From PWXP01 sp964487655 (lineage in GTDB: Bacteria > Planctomycetota > Planctomycetia > Pirellulales > Thermoguttaceae), in the NCBI GenBank assembly GCA_964487655.1, contig CAZASB010000188.1, forward strand, positions 1 through 9,459: a stretch of 9,459 bases of DNA, given 5' to 3'. The notes under the pieces were generated by a model that ran no database searches, was not told where the DNA came from, and saw only the letters and a program-made list of their open reading frames with translations. A program made the translations under genes and the position numbers. This document shows positions 1-6,461 of this stretch, piece after piece. Position 1 is the first letter of the stretch. Every line of letters starts with the position of its first letter.

Positions 1-85
1 TCCCCTTCGCATACAGCGGCGAAAACTGCCTGCGCCGCCCCGTGAACGGTTACGGTCCCAGGTTCGACCACGTGGCAGATGGAGC

Positions 86-115
86 TTGTCAATCACCCGA
101 GCACGGCAGTAGAAT
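86..115 (+). promoter_or_regulatory. Candidate sigma70-type promoter of the toxin-antitoxin operon
   Basis: TTGTCA at 86-91 (consensus TTGACA) and TAGAAT at 110-115 (consensus TATAAT) are separated by 18 nt. Transcription would start near 122 and leave a leader of about 65 nt before the TTG start at 186. The site is in the right place and orientation for the two plus-strand genes that follow. HTH antitoxins commonly repress their own promoter, but I see no clear palindromic operator here. This is a consensus match only. Confidence 0.4.
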
Positions 116-185
116 AGAGTAGGCTATCAGCCCCCAGCCTCAACCGCTTGGTCTTCGCTCGCTGAGTGAACAGGAGAAGCAAACC

Positions 186-506
186 TTGCCCCAGTCCACG
201 ATCGAAATACCGCCATCACCGACGCTGCCTGAGGTTCTCACGCTCGAAGAGGCGGCAGCCTATCTTCGCGTCTCCCAAGATGACGTGTTAGAGGCACTCC
301 AACATCAGAGGCTCCCCGGGCGACCGGTCCGCCAGCAGTGGCGGTTCTTGAAGGCTGCCATTGAGGACTGGCTGCGAACCTCTCCCGCCCAAAGGGAAAA
401 GATCATGCAGTTGGCCGGGGCCTGGGAGGACGATCCGTACCACGATGAGATGATGGACGAAGTCTTCCAAAGACGTGGCCGGCCCATGGTCGAGGAGACC
501 AAATGA
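186..506 (+). CDS. Excisionase-type HTH antitoxin (partner of VapC-like toxin)
   Basis: A 106-residue protein with a MerR/excisionase-like (HTH_17) domain at about residues 17-63. The core reads LTLEEAAAYLRVSQDDVLEAL, followed by LPGRPV and W52-R53-F54, and ends at the typical ...IEDWL helix. This fold binds DNA and would be expected to repress the operon. The acidic tail after residue 75 contains WEDDPYHDE and RRGRPM. It resembles tails I associate with antitoxins next to PIN toxins, so it is probably the toxin-binding and neutralising segment. The TTG start is chosen because AGGAG at 172-176 lies 9 nt upstream. The stop overlaps the next gene's start in ATGA (503-506), indicating translational coupling, as is usual in toxin-antitoxin pairs. 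The antitoxin role is inferred from the fold and the neighbour; an unrelated small HTH regulator is less likely. Confidence 0.8.
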   Translation: MPQSTIEIPPSPTLPEVLTLEEAAAYLRVSQDDVLEALQHQRLPGRPVRQQWRFLKAAIEDWLRTSPAQREKIMQLAGAWEDDPYHDEMMDEVFQRRGRPMVEETK

Positions 507-922
507 TGGTCTTGCTCGACACGGACATCCTCTCCCTTCTGACACGAGGCCATCCCCTTGTCACGGCTCGCGCGGAGGATGCCACGGACGCCATCGGCAT
601 CACCATTATCACGAGAATTGAGATTTTGCGGGCACGGTTTGACTTTCTGCTCAAAGCGGCCGACGGCGATCAGCTCCAACGCGCACAGCACTGGCTTAGC
701 CGGACGGATTCCGATCTCGCCAAGCTGCCGGTCGCCATGGTGGACGCCGATGCGGCAACCGCATTCGACCGGCTACGACGGCAACCCGGGCTCCGACGAA
801 TTGGCCGGGCGGATCTGCTGATCGCCAGCATCGCGCTGGCCCGACAGGCGACTCTGGTAACGAGAAACGTCAAGCACTTTCGGCAGATTCCCAACCTGAA
901 ACTGGAGAACTGGGCCAACTGA
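503..922 (+). CDS. vapC: VapC-like PIN-domain ribonuclease toxin
   Basis: A 139-residue protein that is one PIN domain, the usual size for VapC. PIN toxins are Mg2+-dependent endoribonucleases that cut tRNA or rRNA and stop growth when the antitoxin is lost. The expected acidic residues are visible: D6 in LLDTDI, E40 in TRIEILRA and D104 in GRADLLIA. The C-terminal TRNVKHF motif (residues 120-126) carries N122, followed by a typical IPNLKLENW end. The 4-nt overlap with the HTH gene and GAGGAG just upstream support co-expression. A second ATG at 506 would shorten the protein by one residue. The gene converges on the exporter permease gene, with 44 nt between the stops and no convincing terminator there. 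All key residues are intact, so the toxin is probably functional; its RNA target cannot be read from the sequence. Confidence 0.9.
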   Translation: MMVLLDTDILSLLTRGHPLVTARAEDATDAIGITIITRIEILRARFDFLLKAADGDQLQRAQHWLSRTDSDLAKLPVAMVDADAATAFDRLRRQPGLRRIGRADLLIASIALARQATLVTRNVKHFRQIPNLKLENWAN

Positions 923-966
923 TGATCGGCGGAAGCGACCAAAACCGTCTCCTCTTCCACATTGTC

Positions 967-1848
967 CTAACTACTCGCACTTCGATAGCTTAACAGCGCT
1001 CGCTGGAATATCCAACGGGAGGCGGCTAGGCTGACAATGGTCGCGAAAATCGTGAATAGCGGCAGCGTCCAGTCGGCCGCCGTTTGCACGTCGAGCGGTC
1101 GCACTACCATGCGAGCCGGAACATTCACGGCGACCAGTACGGGAACGAGATACGTGAACGTCCAACGCAACGGGTCGCCCCACGCGCCCCGGTAGATCTC
1201 CATTGGATAGCGGGAGAAGTTCGTGATGTAGAACCAGAAGTCTAGTAGCGACTGGTTCCGCCCAAACCAGATGGCCGTGGCCGACAGGGCGATCATCAGG
1301 CTGTAGTAGATCGCTGAGCCGCACGCCACGTAGAAAATGAACAACACAACCGCCAGCGGCCCCGGCACGTAGCCCAACTGCCAGAATGCGTGCCCCATCA
1401 ACAGTACGCCGAATCCCAACGGTCCAAGGGCCGACCATTCAATCCGCCCCAGCGAAACGAGGAATTGCGTGTCGATGGGCTTCAATAGAATGAAGTCCAG
1501 CGTGCCGTTCCGGATGTGCTCGCTCAGCTCGATGGCGTTGCCAAGGAACAGCCCTCGCGTGAGGCTGTTGATGATGAGCGTCGTCCCCAGGAAGAGAAAA
1601 AACTGATACTTCCCCCAGCCGGTGCCGGCGCCGATCATGGGTGTGTACTCGAAGATGAGTACGTAGAACCCCAAGTTCATCAGAACCCAAACCATTGACG
1701 ATACGGTATCAATCAGGAAGTTCGCCCGGAACGTCATGTCACGCACCAGACTGTTGCGCAAGAACGTACGCGCAACCCGAAGATAGGAGGGGCGAACGGC
1801 GAACGCCGTGGACGACGAGAGAGGCGGCTTGCTATCGCAATGGTCCAT
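967..1848 (-). CDS. ABC-2 family exporter permease (COG3694-like)
   Basis: A 293-residue integral membrane protein and the last gene of a three-gene exporter operon. After an N-terminal segment of about 45 residues there are about six hydrophobic spans, roughly at residues 45-67, 81-104, 138-157, 163-193, 230-247 and 260-280. The stretch HIRNGTLDFILLKPID (111-126) matches the 'IRxGTxxxxLxxPID' element also present in the neighbouring permease; in this family it probably forms the cytoplasmic coupling helix that contacts the ATPase. The C-terminal region SRYPMEIYRGAWGDPLRW...VP (212-236) is also typical. The start lies 2 nt after the upstream stop, with a GGAGG ribosome site inside the end of that gene, so translation is coupled. 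Related ABC systems include a viologen exporter in Synechocystis, but the substrate here is unknown. Confidence 0.87.
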   Translation of the reverse strand: MDHCDSKPPLSSSTAFAVRPSYLRVARTFLRNSLVRDMTFRANFLIDTVSSMVWVLMNLGFYVLIFEYTPMIGAGTGWGKYQFFLFLGTTLIINSLTRGLFLGNAIELSEHIRNGTLDFILLKPIDTQFLVSLGRIEWSALGPLGFGVLLMGHAFWQLGYVPGPLAVVLFIFYVACGSAIYYSLMIALSATAIWFGRNQSLLDFWFYITNFSRYPMEIYRGAWGDPLRWTFTYLVPVLVAVNVPARMVVRPLDVQTAADWTLPLFTIFATIVSLAASRWIFQRALLSYRSASS

Positions 1849-1850
1849 GG

Positions 1851-2678
1851 CTAACCTCCAAACCCGCTATACCGCCGAACACCGAAGTGGAACGCCACCC
1901 GCGCGGCCACCGCGAAGAACACCATCCACGCAAACTGAATCCACAACCCGGTCACTAGCTCCGGACCGCTCACCTTGCCCAGGAAGATCGCGGCGGGGAA
2001 ATACGCCAAGTATTGCAGCGGCAGCAGGCGGACCAGGTCGCCCCAAACGCCGGGCAGCAGGTCGATCGGGAACATGTGTCCGGAAAAGAAAAAGCTCAGC
2101 AGCATGTACACGAACATGAGCGAGGTGACTTCGAGGAACCAGAACCCAATCATGCCCAAAGTCGCCTCCAGAAAGAAGCCCAGTAGGAACCCGAGCAGCA
2201 GCGAGAACAGAAACGCCGCCAGCACCGGCGGCTCCGGCCAGCCGCCGAAGAAACCGCGGCACAGGAAGAACACCAAGGCGAACGGCCCGATGGCCACCAG
2301 ATAGTAAACCAGCTTATGAGCGATCCGCCGCATGAGCAGGAAGCTCAGCATGTCGATTGGCTGAACGAGAAACTTCTTCACCGTGCCGTCGCGAATATCC
2401 CGAGCGATCCCCGACGCCAGACCCGGCATGCTGGAAAACGCGCGGCTGACGGTCGTCAGCAGATAGTACGCAATCATGCCATGGAACGAGTAACCAGCAA
2501 TCGTCCCCTTACCCTGCTCCGTCTCAATGGCCGAAAAGATGGCCTGCCACAGGAAAATCTGCGTGATGATGGGCAGGAACCGCATGAGCGTTCCCATGGC
2601 GAACTCGGCCCGGTACACCAGCCGCTCCTGCATGCTGATGCGAAGAATAGTCCAATACGGAGCGCGGCGCGTGAGCAT
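1851..2678 (-). CDS. ABC-2 family exporter permease (COG4587-like)
   Basis: A 275-residue membrane protein with about six spans, roughly at residues 33-51, 62-81, 119-140, 151-170, 178-198 and 240-262. The N-terminal MQERLVYRAEF region and DIRDGTVKKFLVQPID (94-109) are typical of this permease type; the latter corresponds to IRNGTLDFILLKPID in the next gene, so the two permeases are distant paralogues that probably form a heterodimeric channel. The ATG start lies 10 nt after the ATPase stop. GGAG at 2694-2697 is somewhat far upstream, so initiation probably depends on coupling. The gene sits between the ATPase and the second permease, the usual order for these three-gene exporters. Function as an exporter subunit is well supported; the substrate is not evident. 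Confidence 0.87.
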   Translation of the reverse strand: MLTRRAPYWTILRISMQERLVYRAEFAMGTLMRFLPIITQIFLWQAIFSAIETEQGKGTIAGYSFHGMIAYYLLTTVSRAFSSMPGLASGIARDIRDGTVKKFLVQPIDMLSFLLMRRIAHKLVYYLVAIGPFALVFFLCRGFFGGWPEPPVLAAFLFSLLLGFLLGFFLEATLGMIGFWFLEVTSLMFVYMLLSFFFSGHMFPIDLLPGVWGDLVRLLPLQYLAYFPAAIFLGKVSGPELVTGLWIQFAWMVFFAVAARVAFHFGVRRYSGFGG

Positions 2679-2688
2679 GGCTGGGCAT

Positions 2689-3663
2689 TCAACTCCGGCT
2701 GAAGACCTCGGCGATGATCGCCTCCAAGGGCGGATCCTCCACGCTTACGTCCCGCACCGAGCAGTGGGCGAAGATGTGCGTGAGCACGCCGGTCACCTTG
2801 TCGCGAGGCACCCGAATTCGCAGCTTCGGCGGATTGCTTTCCAACAGCTCGCCAAGCCGTTCGAGGTCAGGGGGCCTCCTACCGTCGGCCAAAAGCAGTG
2901 AAATCACCTTCTGCCCAGAAAAACGGCTCGTAATTCCGTCCAGCGACCCGTCGTAAATGATTTGGCCTGCCGCAATAATGACCACGCGGCGACAGAGCGC
3001 GACCACGTCCTTCATGTAATGACTCGTCAGCAGAATCGTTACCCGCCGTCGTTGCTGGTACTCGCGTAGGAACTGCTGGATGATATGCTGGGCAACCACG
3101 TCGAGGCCGATGGTAGGCTCGTCGAGGAACAGCACGTCCGGCGAGTGCAGCAAGGCCGCGATCAGTTCCATGCGCATCCGCTCGCCCAGCGACAGCTCGC
3201 GCACCGGTTGCCCCAAGAGCTGCCCCACGCCGAGCATCTCGCACAGTTCGTCCCGGGTTCGTTCAAACCGGTCCCGGTCAATGCAGTAGATCTCCTGGTG
3301 CAGCCGGAACGATTCGGCGGCGGGCAGATCCCACCAAAGCTGGTTCTTCTGCCCCATGACCAGGGCGAACCGACGACGGTAGGCGTTCTCGCGTCGCCAC
3401 GGCACGTGCCCCAGCACGCGAGCAGAGCCGCTCGACGGTGTTATTACGCCAGAAAGGAGCTTCAGGGTCGTAGTCTTCCCGGCGCCATTCGGCCCCAGAA
3501 ACGCCACGAACTCACCTTCTTCGACCAGCAGATCGATCCCGCGCACCGCCTCAACCGCGTGGTACTCGCGTCGGAACAGGCCCGTGAGCGCAGCACCCAA
3601 CCCCTCCTTCTTGCGGTACACTAGGTATGACTTTGCCAGCTTGTCGGTCTCGATAACAGCCAT
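2689..3663 (-). CDS. ABC transporter ATP-binding protein (COG4586-like)
   Basis: The ATPase that powers the two permeases downstream; 324 residues from the ATG at 3663. Numbered from that ATG, the Walker A GPNGAGKTT is at 57-65, the Q-loop in MGQKNQLWWDLP at about 105, the signature LSLGERMRM at 157-165 (LSLGE instead of LSGGQ, as usual in this subfamily), Walker B VLFLDEP at 177-183, the D-loop GLD at 186-188 and the switch histidine in LLTSHYMKDV at 215. About 100 residues follow the ATPase core and end in ...PPLEAIIAEVFSR, which is common in exporter ATPases. A GTG start at 3672 would add three residues; ATG is preferred because homologues I recall begin MAVIE-like. All catalytic motifs are intact. 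It is the first gene of the exporter operon. Confidence 0.93.
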   Translation of the reverse strand: MAVIETDKLAKSYLVYRKKEGLGAALTGLFRREYHAVEAVRGIDLLVEEGEFVAFLGPNGAGKTTTLKLLSGVITPSSGSARVLGHVPWRRENAYRRRFALVMGQKNQLWWDLPAAESFRLHQEIYCIDRDRFERTRDELCEMLGVGQLLGQPVRELSLGERMRMELIAALLHSPDVLFLDEPTIGLDVVAQHIIQQFLREYQQRRRVTILLTSHYMKDVVALCRRVVIIAAGQIIYDGSLDGITSRFSGQKVISLLLADGRRPPDLERLGELLESNPPKLRIRVPRDKVTGVLTHIFAHCSVRDVSVEDPPLEAIIAEVFSRS

Positions 3664-3700
3664 GAACCCCACATTATAACCTGACCGAGCCAGATTTTTA
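3664..3700 (-). promoter_or_regulatory. Possible -10 element upstream of the ABC exporter operon
   Basis: On the minus strand a perfect TATAAT lies at 3678-3673, 9 nt before the ATPase ATG. If used, transcription would begin about 7 nt downstream, nearly at the start codon, giving a leaderless or almost leaderless message. No good -35 box is visible 16-18 nt upstream, and GGGG between the box and the ATG could instead act as a weak ribosome site. The site lies in the 63-nt gap after the ExbD-like gene, so the exporter could have its own promoter or be read through from upstream. Confidence 0.25.
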
Positions 3701-3726
3701 GCGGGGAGGGGCCGACCGTATTGACC

Positions 3727-4737
3727 CTACTGTGCCGCCGAGCGGGTGCCATCGGGGGAGCCACTGATGGTAGCGCCTTCGGGCAAAGGACGAGCGGCGA
3801 CGGCATAGCCGAGGCGATAGAGTTCCTTGCGAAGGCGACGAAAGGCGTCAAACTCGCTGGGATAGGTCCAAAGCGTAACTGTCGTACGCCCGGGCCGGCC
3901 CCTAGCCAACGCGCTGTGAAACTCTGAGTTCGAACGCAGCGCGGACTCGATCGGTTCGGCCGCACAGTCGGCTGTCGGCAAGAACTCGGCCAATGCCAAC
4001 TCCACCACGCTGCCGATGTGGGCAACGCCGTAGCCGGTATCCTGTCCAACATCCTTGCGGTGTAGCGTGTACCGCATCCGAAAACCGTCGATGGGACCAA
4101 GCGTGTCGGTAATCACCGCGCTGTCGAGCAACCGGCTCTTCTTCCGGCTCACTTCGCGCTCGAGCAGTTCAACCAGTTCCTTCATCGGCACTCGCGACAC
4201 GCCGCGATCGCGAAGCTGGAAGTGCAACTCGTCGCCATGAACGGTACGACTGATGGGCGTGGGGTAGCTTTCAACGACAATTGTCTCGGGCTGCGTATTC
4301 TCGGCGGCTGCGCGCCGGCGTTCGAGAGTGTCAAGGTTTTCCCGCGATTCTGATAGTTTGATCTGAAGATACAGGGCCGCCTGCCGGTCGGAATCGAGCT
4401 GTGCTCGTCGCGTGGCCAGCTCCTGCTCCATTTCGATCTTAGTCGCGGCCAGCGCATGGCGATAGTTTTTCTTGGCAAGGGCCGCCTGCTCCAAGCGCGC
4501 CGCTTCCGTGGCCATTTCGAGTACCTCGTCGCGAAGCGACTGCTCGGCGGCCATCGCGTTGCAAAGCCCCTCCTGATCGGCCGGCGACGTTGCTGCAACC
4601 GTATCCAAGGGCGCCCGCCCCGCGCGCACGCCCATGACCATCACCAAGATAATCAAGATGCCCGTGATATTGGCCAGAATATCCAAGAAGGAGTCCTGAC
4701 CCGGCGCATCGGCCGTGTCGTGGCGATTGCGACTCAT
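3727..4737 (-). CDS. ExbD/MotB-like one-span stator protein with membrane aspartate
   Basis: A 336-residue protein I recognise as a planctomycete-type family without an assigned name. A short polar N-terminus leads into one membrane span at about 17-37 (SFLDILANITGILIILVMV). D19 lies at the position where ExbD, TolR and MotB carry the proton-binding aspartate. Residues about 60-145 are a Glu/Ala/Arg-rich coiled coil. The rest is an alpha/beta domain, presumably periplasmic: a strand-like HGDELHFQL (168-175), a helix around 184-197, and a terminal VTLWTYPSEF...LGYAVAARPL (286-318) resembling the last strand-helix-strand of ExbD. The start overlaps the preceding stop in ATGA (4737-4734). The likely role is B-type subunit of an ion-driven complex with the ExbB-like protein two genes upstream. 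No OmpA-type peptidoglycan-binding motif is seen. Confidence 0.75.
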   Translation of the reverse strand: MSRNRHDTADAPGQDSFLDILANITGILIILVMVMGVRAGRAPLDTVAATSPADQEGLCNAMAAEQSLRDEVLEMATEAARLEQAALAKKNYRHALAATKIEMEQELATRRAQLDSDRQAALYLQIKLSESRENLDTLERRRAAAENTQPETIVVESYPTPISRTVHGDELHFQLRDRGVSRVPMKELVELLEREVSRKKSRLLDSAVITDTLGPIDGFRMRYTLHRKDVGQDTGYGVAHIGSVVELALAEFLPTADCAAEPIESALRSNSEFHSALARGRPGRTTVTLWTYPSEFDAFRRLRKELYRLGYAVAARPLPEGATISGSPDGTRSAAQ

Positions 4738-6461
4738 AGGCGTTCCAGGGTCAAACCGCTTCGATTGAGCAACACTTCCAGGTCACGGTAGCGGGCTTCC
4801 GCGTCGGGCGCCACACGCGCCTGCAGTACGGGGCTCCAATACATATCTCGGCCGGCAATCCCCCAGCCGTCAATCACATCCCACACCGCGGCCACCAGGT
4901 CGTCGACCGACTCGGCCGTACTGGCGTCGAGTTGGACCGTGCGACCGGCGGCAACGCCGGAGGGAGAGGGTAAAAGGAAGCGATCGGCATGACATTCCAG
5001 TCGGATTGGCCGCGTAATAGGCGTGGCGCGTTGATTGGCATTGGGCAGAGCCCAATCCTGCCCCTTCTTCTCGGCCATGGGACGGAGCGACTGCGGATCT
5101 CGCCACTCGCCCAACTGAAGCGGCCGCCCCTCCGCGTCTCCCGCAGGCTGGCCACTTGCTGATCCCGCAGCGGGCCGGCCCAGTACATCGGTCTTGGCGG
5201 TGTCGGACCGTTCCGCACTGGCCGACGCCGAACTCACCTCTGATTCACCGTCGGATTGCCTCGAATCGCTCAGTACGAAACGGGCCGTCGTACCGGCATC
5301 GGCGCGGGATTCCGCCGAGCTGCGTGGGTCAAGGTCGCTCCCGCCCGACGCGCCGAATGCGCGATCAGAGCCGTTTCCGCCAGTCCTTTCGGAGCTAGAG
5401 GCCGTGGCGCCCCCGGGGCGACCATATCGTGGCGTCGGACGCACCGGCATCCGCGCTCCGCCGTCGACCGTAATGCCGCCGCTCGGCGCGGCGCGATAGT
5501 AAATTTGCCCACGCTCCGATCCGTAATGCCGCGGCGCGGCGGCGGCAAGCTGCTCCTGCCGCACCCTCGCGGTCTCCACCGTTCGGCGAAGCATGGCGGC
5601 CAGTTGCTCATCCGGCGGCTGGAACTCGACCTTCCAGCCGGCATCGACCAGTTCGTATCCGAACTCGGCCCCCCACGAACTCATGGCATTTCGGGCAGCA
5701 TAGTACGCGCCAATGCCACTGGGACGGACGATCAACAGCGGGTACGGCTCACCTGCCGCGCGAGGGTCCAGATTGCCGTAAGTGAGCAGGTATTCCCGCT
5801 TTGCGCGGAGGGCGGCGGCCAGCGGGTTGCCCGGACCGTCCGGGCCGTCGAAGTCCTCCGGCCGCAGCGTGATTTCCTCGGGTTGCAGCACAACGGCATC
5901 CCCCCGGCATTCAATGTACATGGGCTGCCGACGCGTTTCGCCCGGGCCCTGGTACGGAACGACGGCAAACGACGGCGGCTGGCTGGCCACCCGTCGCTCG
6001 GCGTCGGCCAGTGCCTTCTCCGCCTCGCGAATCTCGGCTCGAGTTCGCTCGAGCCGTGCCTCGACAGTCGCCTTGCGGAGGGAGTTTTCTCCCCGCGCAA
6101 GCGCCTCCCAGGTCCGTTTCAATTGTTGCAACTCCGTTTCCAGCGTGCGAGCATGGTCTTCGAGGTGCCCCAGCGCGTTCCGCAAGTCGGCGACCTGCTC
6201 GGCTGTCTTGGTGCGGGAATGCTCTAACTGCTCGATGCGCCATTCGGCCATCTCGCGTTTGGCCTGGACGTCGCGTTGCGACTCGGCCGCCGCTTCCACC
6301 GCGGCGATGGCCGCCTGAATACGTGCTTGCCGCGTAATGACCACCAGCAAGACCACGAGCGACCCGATAGTGCAAATCAGCACCGCGAGAAAGGGAAACA
6401 TCGACAGGCCGGGCGACGAAGCAGCCCGAACCCGGCGTCGTGCTTGGCCAGTTCGTCTCAT
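4734..6461 (-). CDS. One-span coiled-coil protein, second ExbD-like subunit with duplicated module
   Basis: A 575-residue protein of a family I associate with planctomycetes; no assigned function. In order: a basic N-terminus (1-15); one membrane span at about 21-43 (MFPFLAVLICTIGSLVVLLVV) lacking the ExbD/MotB aspartate; a coiled coil at about 45-160; module 1 at about 178-283, with YIECRGDAVVLQP and LLIVRPSGIGAYYAARNAM...GWKVEF; a Gly/Ser/Ala/Arg-rich linker of low complexity at about 318-450; a WALPN motif (470-474); and module 2 at about 483-575, with IRLECHADRFLLPSP and ARVAPDAEARYRDLEVLL. The two modules look like diverged copies of one unit. Both ends overlap their neighbours by 4 nt (ATGA at 6461-6458 and 4737-4734), so all three proteins are probably made together. 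The likely role is a structural or load-coupling partner of the aspartate-bearing subunit; this is inference. Confidence 0.75.
   Translation of the reverse strand: MRRTGQARRRVRAASSPGLSMFPFLAVLICTIGSLVVLLVVITRQARIQAAIAAVEAAAESQRDVQAKREMAEWRIEQLEHSRTKTAEQVADLRNALGHLEDHARTLETELQQLKRTWEALARGENSLRKATVEARLERTRAEIREAEKALADAERRVASQPPSFAVVPYQGPGETRRQPMYIECRGDAVVLQPEEITLRPEDFDGPDGPGNPLAAALRAKREYLLTYGNLDPRAAGEPYPLLIVRPSGIGAYYAARNAMSSWGAEFGYELVDAGWKVEFQPPDEQLAAMLRRTVETARVRQEQLAAAAPRHYGSERGQIYYRAAPSGGITVDGGARMPVRPTPRYGRPGGATASSSERTGGNGSDRAFGASGGSDLDPRSSAESRADAGTTARFVLSDSRQSDGESEVSSASASAERSDTAKTDVLGRPAAGSASGQPAGDAEGRPLQLGEWRDPQSLRPMAEKKGQDWALPNANQRATPITRPIRLECHADRFLLPSPSGVAAGRTVQLDASTAESVDDLVAAVWDVIDGWGIAGRDMYWSPVLQARVAPDAEARYRDLEVLLNRSGLTLERL

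Noticed and set aside
3..119. Open plus-strand frame at the left edge ending in TAG, possibly the end of an upstream gene
   Set aside because: Only about 38 residues with no recognisable motif, and the last third has poor codon character and overlaps the candidate promoter. Not enough to call a gene.
923..966. Possible bidirectional terminator between the toxin gene and the exporter permease gene
   Set aside because: GGAAG and CTTCC could pair only over a long loop, and there is no T-tract.
3085..3624. Plus-strand open frame of 179 codons opposite the ABC ATPase gene
   Set aside because: Lies wholly antisense to an ATPase with every catalytic motif intact; its product shows no domain.
5256..6227. 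Long plus-strand open frame (323 codons) opposite the 575-residue protein gene
   Set aside because: Low-complexity Arg/Ala/Pro-rich product antisense to a gene with recognisable domains and coupled starts; typical of GC-rich shadow frames.
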